From: Apopatosoma sp963618495
GTDB lineage: Bacteria; Bacillota; Clostridia; Oscillospirales; CAG-272
Assembly: GCA_963618495.1 (NCBI GenBank)
Contig: CAVESF010000001.1
Location: 62,001-126,000, forward strand
Length of the DNA: 64,000 nt
Direction of reading: 5' to 3'
The stretch's first letter is position 1, and each line of letters opens with the position of its first letter. The notes beneath the pieces are model-generated. The model saw nothing but the letters and a program-made list of their open reading frames with translations, had not been told where the DNA came from and searched no databases. Shown here piece after piece: positions 58,703-64,000 of the stretch. The position numbers were made by a program, and so were the translations under genes.

Positions 58703-60238
58703 ATGGCACATTGGCTTGATAATGCCGTCTTTTACGAGATATATCCGCAGTCTTTCCGCGATTCGAATGCGGACGGCATAGGAGATATAAACGGAATCAT
58801 AGAAAAGCTCGATTATGTAAAGGAACTCGGCTGTAACGCGATATGGATGAATCCTCATTATGAATCGCCCTTTCTCGATGCCGGATACGATATCACCGAT
58901 TATTATTCCGCCGCGCCGCGATACGGCACAAACGATGATATGAAGCGGCTTTTCTCCGAGGTTCACGCAAGAGGAATGAAAATTCTGCTCGACCTTGTCA
59001 TAGGGCACACATCTGCCCGCCACAAGTGGTTTACGGAATCGATGAAATCGGAGAAAAACGAATATACCGACCGCTATGTATGGACAGACAGCATATGGGA
59101 AAAGCCCTGCATGAGTTGCATTCTCGGCTTTTCCCCGCGAAACGGCGTATGTGCCGTGAATTTTTTCTCGCATCAGCCGGCGCTCAATTACGGCTTCTAC
59201 AGGCCCGAGCGTCCTTGGCAGAACAGCATGGATGACGAAGCGCCAAAGAAAACAATCGAGGCGGCAAAGGACATAATGCGCTTCTGGCTTAACATGGGCT
59301 GCGACGGATTCCGCGTAGATATGGCAGGCTCGCTCGTCAAAAACGATGAGGACGGCAATGGCAATATCGCTCTCTGGCGCAGATTCCGCACTTTTCTCGA
59401 CAGCGAATATCCCGGGGCGGTGCTTGTTTCCGAATGGGGCGAACCGGAAAAGGCGATAGCAGGCGGCTTTCATATGGATTTTCTGCTTCATTTCGGACCC
59501 TCGCATTATCCCGAGCTTTTCAGAACGGACAAACCGTACTTTTCCGCCAAAGCGGACGGCGATATCTCTGAATTTGTAAATAAATATAAGGAAAACTACG
59601 CCAAAACCAACGGCAAGGGTCTTATCTGCATTCCCTCGGGAAATCACGATATGGACCGCATGGCACTGACTCTCGATGAAACGGAAATGAAGATAGCTTT
59701 CGCTTTTCTGCTCTCCATGCCCGGCGTGCCTTTCATCTATTATGGCGATGAGATAGGCATGCGTTATGTCAAAGATCTGACATCTGTCGAGGGCGGCTAC
59801 GGCAGAACAGGCTCGCGCTCGCCCATGCAGTGGAACGGCGGCATAAACGCGGGCTTCGGAAATTCTGCGCCCGATAAGCTATATATCCCGCTCGACCCCG
59901 ACCCGAACCGCCCGACTGTGGAAAAGAGCATCGCGGATGAAAATTCGCTCTACCATGAGGTAAAGAAGCTCATTTCCCTGCGCAAGTCGCATCCTGCACT
60001 CGAAAGCAAGGGAAAGATAGATTTCATCTATGCGGAAAAGAATGCATGCCCGCTCGCATATACGAGAGAAGCGGACGGCGAAAAGATACTCGTCGTGATA
60101 AATCCCTCGGCAAAGCCTGCCGAGTTTGAATGCGGACTTATCGCAAAAGAAGTGCTCTACTCTTTCGGCAGCAAAACGGAAGCGGACGGCAAAAAGATAA
60201 AAATCCCCGCGCAGTCAGCTGTATTTATGAAAATATAA
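58703..60238 (+). CDS. GH13 alpha-glucosidase
   Basis: A 511-residue cytosolic glycosidase. GH13 motifs in order: WLDNAVFYEIYPQSFRDSN, DGIGDINGI, DLVIGHTSARHKWF, GCDGFRVDMAGS with the nucleophile Asp, VLVSEWGEPE with the acid/base Glu, and GNHDMDRM with the third Asp; a C-terminal beta domain follows. The arrangement fits oligo-1,6-glucosidase, trehalose-6-phosphate hydrolase or maltodextrin glucosidase. Specificity is not clear, though no signal peptide is present, so the substrate must be imported first. It is the last gene of the RNHCP-dehydrogenase-GH13 run. Confidence 0.9.
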   Translation: MAHWLDNAVFYEIYPQSFRDSNADGIGDINGIIEKLDYVKELGCNAIWMNPHYESPFLDAGYDITDYYSAAPRYGTNDDMKRLFSEVHARGMKILLDLVIGHTSARHKWFTESMKSEKNEYTDRYVWTDSIWEKPCMSCILGFSPRNGVCAVNFFSHQPALNYGFYRPERPWQNSMDDEAPKKTIEAAKDIMRFWLNMGCDGFRVDMAGSLVKNDEDGNGNIALWRRFRTFLDSEYPGAVLVSEWGEPEKAIAGGFHMDFLLHFGPSHYPELFRTDKPYFSAKADGDISEFVNKYKENYAKTNGKGLICIPSGNHDMDRMALTLDETEMKIAFAFLLSMPGVPFIYYGDEIGMRYVKDLTSVEGGYGRTGSRSPMQWNGGINAGFGNSAPDKLYIPLDPDPNRPTVEKSIADENSLYHEVKKLISLRKSHPALESKGKIDFIYAEKNACPLAYTREADGEKILVVINPSAKPAEFECGLIAKEVLYSFGSKTEADGKKIKIPAQSAVFMKI

Positions 60239-60242
60239 AAAG

Positions 60243-60280
60243 AAAAACTCACCTCGGCTTCGCCGCGGTGAGTTTTTTGA
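60243..60280 (+). terminator. Terminator after the GH13 gene
   Basis: AAAAACTCACC (60243-60253) pairs with GGTGAGTTTTTT (60267-60278), with GGC/GCC inside. Confidence 0.8.
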
Positions 60281-60310
60281 CTCTTTGTCAAAGAGCATTT
60301 TCTGTTGAAA

Positions 60311-61096
60311 TTACGGATTGCAAATCATCGCCAGAATCGGGACTATATGCATATACTGCTTGTAAATACGGTAGGTATAGCCCTCTTTGCCACTCTGAAC
60401 GGATAAATATCCGAAGAGTTTTCCCTCGAGATATTCCGAAACGATGTTTTCGGGTATTTCTGCGCGCTCGGCTATTTCTTTTATGTCAGCATATACGCTT
60501 TCGTTCTTTACCGTCAGCGCATAAAGCGCCGTGAATATCGTCATAGCTTGCATATCGCCGAGAGTTTTCATATGACCGCAAAGCTCGGATATCCTTTCTG
60601 TTCTTTCAAGATGAAAGTTTTCATTATCCGAAAAGAATACCGAGCCGTAACGCATACGCGTTGTTATATTCGGCAGTGCTATGCATGACATTCCCCATTC
60701 CGCATTTCCGGCATGTTCTACGGCACTGTCGGCATCAAAGCCGTGATTTCCGCCGGAACGCATAATCTTTGAAAAATATGCCGCGTGGAGCGTGTATGCC
60801 ATTTTCAGTACCGTCTTAACATCATCGCCCGCGGGCATGTCGTCTATAGTCGTGCGAAGCTGCAATATCATGTCGGCGGATGTATCGGCACCTTTATATC
60901 CCATAAGTTCGTCTATGGACACGCCGAAATATTCGGCTATACCTGGCAGAAGCTGAATGTCGGGACAGCACTGCGAAGATTCCCATTTACTGACTGCCTG
61001 ATTTGTCACGCCGAGCGCCTTTGCCAGTTCTTCCTGTGTTGTGCCTTTCGCTTTTCTCAAAAAAGCAATTTGTTCGTTAAGCCTGAAATTTTCCAT
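60311..61096 (-). CDS. XRE-family regulator with C-terminal helical domain
   Basis: A 261-residue protein. The N-terminal Cro/CI-type helix-turn-helix (LRKAKGTTQEELAKALGVTN, then QAVSKWESSQCCPDIQLLPG) is followed by about 180 residues of unknown type, part of which (SEYLEGKLFGYLSVQ) may be another winged helix. This long-tailed XRE form is common in gut Clostridia. The ATG at 61096 has GGAGG seven bases before it, so the longer frame to 61183 is not used. The palindrome at 61120-61131 next to its promoter suggests autorepression. Target genes other than itself are not obvious. Confidence 0.85.
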   Translation of the reverse strand: MENFRLNEQIAFLRKAKGTTQEELAKALGVTNQAVSKWESSQCCPDIQLLPGIAEYFGVSIDELMGYKGADTSADMILQLRTTIDDMPAGDDVKTVLKMAYTLHAAYFSKIMRSGGNHGFDADSAVEHAGNAEWGMSCIALPNITTRMRYGSVFFSDNENFHLERTERISELCGHMKTLGDMQAMTIFTALYALTVKNESVYADIKEIAERAEIPENIVSEYLEGKLFGYLSVQSGKEGYTYRIYKQYMHIVPILAMICNP

Positions 61097-61119
61097 ATTT
61101 AACCTCCGTGATTGTTTTT

Positions 61120-61164
61120 TTGTAGCTACAATCACATTATAAACCGCTTTCCGCAGAAAAACAA
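61120..61164 (-). promoter_or_regulatory. Promoter and operator of the XRE gene
   Basis: TTGTTT (61164-61159) and TATAAT (61141-61136) on the minus strand, 17 bases apart; the perfect palindrome TTGTAGCTACAA (61120-61131) covers the expected start site. Confidence 0.6.
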
Positions 61165-61259
61165 TGGCGCGACGGTTTGACAAACGGCATTTTCATCCAA
61201 CCGCAGGTTGGAATGAGCAGTATAATTTATGCTGAGAAGCAACAGCCAACCATGGTAGC

Positions 61260-61314
61260 AAGCCTCCCTTGTGTAAAGGGAGGTGCCGAGCAATGCGAGG
61301 CGGAGGGATTGTAA
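61260..61314 (+). repeat. Left terminal inverted repeat of the DUF559 unit
   Basis: A 55-base copy: AAGCCTCCCTT, loop GTGTA, AAGGGAGGTG, an imperfect GC-rich part, and GGAGGGATTGTAA. Its first 26 bases fold into a perfect hairpin. It lies 23 bases after the DUF559 stop. Confidence 0.6.
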
Positions 61315-61337
61315 GCAGCCCCAAAACTTCACCGCAC

Positions 61338-61715
61338 CTATAATGCCCGCGCAATCTGACCGATGGATTGCTCTACAATACGGCTTATATAATCGCAAAC
61401 GCCTTTGAAATTATAGCATATCTCTGTATTCGGTATTCTGATTACCGTCAATCCATATCCTTCAAGAAAAGCTGTTCTTTCTCTATCGTATTGCTTTCCT
61501 TCATCGGTATAATGCCCTGAACCGTCAAGTTCAATGACAAGTTTAGCCTCGGCACAGTAAAAGTCAGCGATATACTTTCCCAAAACCTTTTGACGAGAAA
61601 AGCGAACAGGATATCCACGCAAAAAATCGTACCAGAGATGCTTTTCTTCTTTGGTCATGTTCTTCCGCAGCATTTTCGCAAGCGGAACAATCTCTTTATT
61701 ATGCTTTCTCTGCAT
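61338..61715 (-). CDS. DUF559-domain (Vsr-like endonuclease fold) protein
   Basis: A 125-residue protein with the DUF559 core: basic N-terminus, MTKEEKHLWYDFLRG, VRFSRQKVLGKYIADFYC, and KLVIELDGSGHY, where Asp and Glu of the nuclease PD-(D/E)xK-type fold lie. It ends with VTVIRIPN-like strands (GLTVIRIPN). Related proteins act as, or resemble, very short patch repair endonucleases. The start ATG at 61715 uses a Shine-Dalgarno sequence (GGAGGG) that is part of the right inverted repeat, so expression of the gene depends on the repeat. Function in this place is unknown. Confidence 0.75.
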   Translation of the reverse strand: MQRKHNKEIVPLAKMLRKNMTKEEKHLWYDFLRGYPVRFSRQKVLGKYIADFYCAEAKLVIELDGSGHYTDEGKQYDRERTAFLEGYGLTVIRIPNTEICYNFKGVCDYISRIVEQSIGQIARAL

Positions 61716-61770
61716 TACAATCCCTCCGTCACGGCAAGCCGTGCCACCTCCCTTGTATAAAGGGAGGCTT
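61715..61770 (-). repeat. Right terminal inverted repeat of the DUF559 unit
   Basis: A 56-base copy reading on the minus strand AAGCCTCCCTT, TATAC, AAGGGAGGTG, then CACGGC-TT-GCCGTG (a perfect 14-base stem-loop absent from the left copy), and GGAGGGATTGTAA ending exactly at the ATG of the gene. Confidence 0.6.
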
Positions 61771-61796
61771 ATCGGTACTCTCGCGTTTTATCCCGT

Positions 61797-62240
61797 TTAT
61801 TTTCCGGTTGAGCCGAAACCGCCGCTTCCTCTTGCAGTATCGCAAAGCTCGACCGCTTCCTCAAAATCGGCATAAACATACGGCGCGAAAACTATCTGCG
61901 CTATTCTGTCTCCCATAGAAACAGTGCGCACGATATCGCCGTGATTATGCAGAGCGACGACTATCTCTCCGCGATAATCGCTGTCTATCACGCCGACCTT
62001 GTTTGCGGGCGCAAGTCCGCTCTTGCAGGCAAGTCCGCTTCTCGCATAGATAAGCCCGACAAGTCCCTCCGGTATTTCAAGCGAAATGCCAGTATGGACA
62101 AACGCGGTCTTCCCTGCCTCTATTGTCATCGGTTCATCGCAGAGCGCATAAATATCCGCTCCTGCGGAAAATTCGCTTCCATATGAGGGAACTGTCGCCC
62201 TCTCATCAAGTTTTTTTATTCTGAGTTTTGTTTTGTTCAT
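61797..62240 (-). CDS. dut: Deoxyuridine 5'-triphosphate nucleotidohydrolase (dUTPase)
   Basis: A 146-residue trimeric enzyme that cleaves dUTP to dUMP and protects DNA from uracil. The five motifs are visible: SAGADIYA near the start, YARSGLACKSGL with the catalytic serine, NKVGVIDSDYRGE with the catalytic Asp, GDRIAQIVF and the C-terminal RGSGGFGSTG that closes on the substrate. The start is the ATG at 62240 after AGAGG; a longer frame to 62282 has no site and precedes the promoter's start. It is divergent from the SGNH hydrolase gene. Confidence 0.94.
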   Translation of the reverse strand: MNKTKLRIKKLDERATVPSYGSEFSAGADIYALCDEPMTIEAGKTAFVHTGISLEIPEGLVGLIYARSGLACKSGLAPANKVGVIDSDYRGEIVVALHNHGDIVRTVSMGDRIAQIVFAPYVYADFEEAVELCDTARGSGGFGSTGK

Positions 62241-62272
62241 TATAGTATACCTCTGAAAATATTTACAATGAT

Positions 62273-62301
62273 ATTTTATCATAATATTTTCGCGCTTTCA
62301 A
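62273..62301 (-). promoter_or_regulatory. Promoter of dut
   Basis: TTGAAA (62301-62296) and TAAAAT (62278-62273) on the minus strand, 17 bases apart. Confidence 0.5.
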
Positions 62302-62341
62302 GCGTTTTGTATTAAATACCGATGAAAAAGTACAAAATATA

Positions 62342-62370
62342 TTGACTGCCGCCGCAGTCGGTGGTAAAAT
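62342..62370 (+). promoter_or_regulatory. Promoter of the SGNH hydrolase gene with spacer inverted repeat
   Basis: TTGACT (62342-62347) and TAAAAT (62365-62370), 17 bases apart. GACTGC (62344-62349) and GCAGTC (62354-62359) form a perfect inverted repeat overlapping the -35 box and spacer, a candidate operator. Confidence 0.5.
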
Positions 62371-62404
62371 AAAAGCAAAAATAATTTTCGGACGGTAATG
62401 AAGC

Positions 62405-63613
62405 TTGAAAAAACTGATTTCTCTTGTATTAGCGGCAATAATGCTCTTCTGCCTCGGCCTTTCTCTCTGCACTCATGCGAAAGAAAGCGGAGATTATCTC
62501 ATATTCGGCGATTCGATAACCACAGGTTACGGGCTTGCCGATAAAGCAACGCGATATGCCACGCTCCTCTCAAAAAAGCTCGGTATTGCCGAGCGAAATT
62601 ACGGCGTTGACGGTGCGACAAGTGCCGATTTGCTTGCAAAAATAAACGGCAGTGATGAAATAAAGCGCGCCATAGCAGGCGCGGAATTCATCTCCGTTTC
62701 AATAGGCGGAAACGACCTGCTTGATAAATACAAGTACATACTTCCGCAGGCGCTCAGCTTGGATGTCACCGACCATTCTGCAGAAATAGACGCAACATAT
62801 GCGGCTTTTGATGAAAATCTCCGCGCGATATTTGCGGCTATCCGCGAGCATAATCCCGATTGCAAAGTGTATATTCAGACGCTTTACAATCCATACGGCG
62901 ACCTCACCGTGATGGACAGATACAATGCGGGAACATTGCTTGACCCGTATATAAAAAAACTCAATAATATCATCCGCACGCGCGCCGCAGAGAAAAAATG
63001 TACCGTTGTCGATGTTGCCGCCGCGCTCAACGGAAACAAGGCTTGCTTCTCTACGGCAAGCAATATTTCTGCGCAGGATATCTGGGCGCTCATGAACGGA
63101 ACGCTCAACTATACAAAGTTTGATTTTCATCCGTCGGCAGTCGGGCATGCGGAGATAGCAAAATTGCTCGAGAGACACATTGCGGCAGATTATCCGCAGT
63201 TTTCCAAAAGCGAAACAATTACGACAACCACAGCAACAACCGCCGCAACAACACCTGAAACAACCGAAGCGACAGCAACCACCGCTACTACTACGACGAC
63301 AGCCGCTACAACAACGGCTACAACCACCACAACGGCTACGACCACAACCAAAGCGACCACGGCTGAAACAACCACAACAACTGCAAATGCCACGACAGTT
63401 ACGACCGCCACAATCGCTGCTATCGCTACAGCCGAAACTACTGTAACTGCAATCAAAACCACATCAACGGTCGACACCACAGCGCAATCAACCTCAGACA
63501 CCTCTGCCGAAAGCAAAAATGCTTTTGTCAAGGTAGGTCTGCCGATAATATGCATCATCGTGCTTCTCGGCGGCGTCTATGCTGTTCATGCGGTAAAGAA
63601 AAAGAAATCGTGA
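62405..63613 (+). CDS. Secreted SGNH/GDSL hydrolase with Thr-rich stalk and C-terminal membrane anchor
   Basis: A 402-residue surface esterase. A signal peptide (about 1-26) precedes an SGNH domain: block I FGDSITTGYGL with the nucleophile Ser (about residue 36), block III SIGGNDLLDKY, and block V DFHPSAVGH with the catalytic Asp and His. Residues about 275-370 are an almost pure Thr/Ala/Glu stalk made from degenerate ACN and GCN codons. A membrane helix (VGLPIICIIVLLGGVYAV) and a KKKK tail anchor it. No LPXTG motif is seen. It starts with TTG at 62405. Substrate may be a cell-wall or dietary ester; specificity unknown. Confidence 0.82.
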   Translation: MKKLISLVLAAIMLFCLGLSLCTHAKESGDYLIFGDSITTGYGLADKATRYATLLSKKLGIAERNYGVDGATSADLLAKINGSDEIKRAIAGAEFISVSIGGNDLLDKYKYILPQALSLDVTDHSAEIDATYAAFDENLRAIFAAIREHNPDCKVYIQTLYNPYGDLTVMDRYNAGTLLDPYIKKLNNIIRTRAAEKKCTVVDVAAALNGNKACFSTASNISAQDIWALMNGTLNYTKFDFHPSAVGHAEIAKLLERHIAADYPQFSKSETITTTTATTAATTPETTEATATTATTTTTAATTTATTTTTATTTTKATTAETTTTTANATTVTTATIAAIATAETTVTAIKTTSTVDTTAQSTSDTSAESKNAFVKVGLPIICIIVLLGGVYAVHAVKKKKS

Positions 63614-63623
63614 TATACAAAAA

Positions 63624-63652
63624 CGGGAAGTCGCATGGCTTCCCGCTTTTGA
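63624..63652 (+). terminator. Terminator after the SGNH hydrolase gene
   Basis: CGGGAAG (63624-63630) and CTTCCCG (63639-63645) with an eight-base loop, then CTTTTGA. Confidence 0.65.
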
Positions 63653-63762
63653 TATGATAATTTTTGCCGATATGCCGTATCGCCGATGCCGTTCAGTGGT
63701 GGCTTTTCCACACTGAATCATTCTCTTTGTCCCTACAAAGTGCGAGAAAGGAATGACATCTT

Positions 63763-64000
63763 TTATATCAACATATTCAGCCCATTCATCTCCACGCCCT
63801 CGTCCGCGCGAATCATTATAAATTTCGCGCCGCCGATGACTTTCGTCTGCACAAGTTCGGGCTTATCGGGTGCTACCTTTATCACAACATCCGGCGTGCG
63901 GAGCTCGAATTTCTTCGTATTTATCAGATTCTTCGGGTCAAGCTCCGTCATCTCTCCGAAATTTTCCTTGAAACTCTCGGAAAATGCGGCAAGACCCGCT
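63763..64000 (-). CDS. C-terminal end of a DUF4317-like protein (partial)
   Basis: The last 78 codons of a minus-strand gene whose 5' part is beyond the right edge: the frame is open through base 64000, with FSESFKENFGEMTELDPKNL preceding VVIKVAPDKPELVQTKVIGG and the final IRADEGVEMNGLNMLI. An ATG at 63951 is internal. The pattern of a TPDV(V/T)IKV strand, then a glycine turn and (M/I)IRADE, matches my memory of the C-terminus of DUF4317 proteins, conserved in Clostridia and of unknown function. The gene is followed by no close neighbour on this strand. Confidence 0.6.
   Translation of the reverse strand, partial: AGLAAFSESFKENFGEMTELDPKNLINTKKFELRTPDVVIKVAPDKPELVQTKVIGGAKFIMIRADEGVEMNGLNMLI

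Larger units (their letters stand above)
61260..61770 (-). mobile_element. DUF559 gene enclosed by 55-base inverted repeats
   Basis: A 511-base unit: one copy of a complex palindromic repeat at each end in opposite orientation, and a single minus-strand gene between. No transposase or target-site duplication is seen. The repeats resemble abundant palindromic repeats of gut Bacillota genomes from memory, but this cannot be checked here. Possible readings are a non-autonomous or self-encoded homing element, or a repeat-tyrosine-transposase-like (REP/RAYT) pair in which the DUF559 protein mobilises the repeat. Confidence 0.45.

Noticed and set aside
63180..63558. Gln/Pro-rich and Val/Ala-rich frames in the SGNH gene
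   Set aside because: They are other-frame readings of the Thr-rich stalk codons.
1..64000. CRISPR array
   Set aside because: No regularly spaced direct repeats with unique spacers were seen; the few direct repeats (19357-19530) are degenerate and unevenly spaced.
1..64000. Complete prophage, insertion sequence or conjugative element
   Set aside because: No integrase, transposase, relaxase or phage structural gene is present; only the DUF559 unit has element-like ends.

Overview
The window is chromosomal DNA from an anaerobic, probably gut-dwelling member of the Bacillota, most likely class Clostridia. The evidence is a GlgC/GlgD two-gene glycogen module, WhiA, a YlmC/YmxH-type PRC-barrel protein, a DnaE-type polymerase III alpha subunit, FeoAB, a CsoR-CopA-CopZ copper operon, a heterodimeric ABC exporter, and an NAD-linked [FeFe] hydrogenase in three subunits. 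Strong AGGAGG ribosome-binding sites and sigma-A promoters with TTGACA-like and TATAAT-like boxes 17 bases apart fit the same group. I cannot name a species.

Layout. 1-3.8 kb: a minus-strand glgB-glgC-glgD glycogen operon with its own promoter. 4.0-7.1 kb: a minus-strand operon of a Crp/Fnr-type regulator and a NitT/TauT-type ABC importer (lipoprotein, permease, ATPase), divergent from murB-whiA-dnaE (7.2-12.7 kb). 12.7-13.2 kb: a possible 31-residue membrane peptide and a promoter-to-terminator unit that looks like a small RNA. 13.2-19.3 kb: a cluster of three unusual regulators, namely two ECF-like sigma factors with very large C-terminal extensions and a frameshifted MerR regulator with a long sensor. 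19.3-27 kb: T-arm-like repeats, tRNA-Gln, feoAB, pnp and rpsO (with a long hairpin between them), class II aldolase and an acyl-ACP thioesterase. 27-34.3 kb: a MarR-controlled ABC exporter pair, then copA-csoR-copZ behind a CsoR-type operator. 34.4-44.9 kb: an S1-domain protein, an alpha-L-rhamnosidase-like enzyme, a VTT membrane protein, tsf-rpsB, ylmC, a large MacB-like ABC protein and a KDPG aldolase fused to a VOC-like domain.

45.2-49.5 kb holds the three-subunit hydrogenase operon. 49.9-57.1 kb holds three tandem paralogous solute-binding lipoproteins with no permease or ATPase beside them, then two paralogous sugar isomerase/epimerase-like genes. 57.3-60.2 kb holds an RNHCP zinc protein, a GpsA-like dehydrogenase and a GH13 glucosidase. 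60.3-64 kb holds an XRE regulator with its operator, a DUF559 nuclease-like gene inside a pair of 55-base inverted repeats, dut, a Thr-rich anchored SGNH hydrolase, and the end of a DUF4317-like gene.

The central theme is carbohydrate metabolism of a fermenter: glycogen synthesis, alpha-glucoside and rhamnoside cleavage, KDPG and aldolase steps, and hydrogen release from NADH and ferredoxin. The most unusual items are the DUF559 inverted-repeat unit at 61260-61770, the three regulators with detachable sensor modules at 13173-19265, the small-RNA candidate at 12941-13028, and the triplicated orphan lipoproteins.
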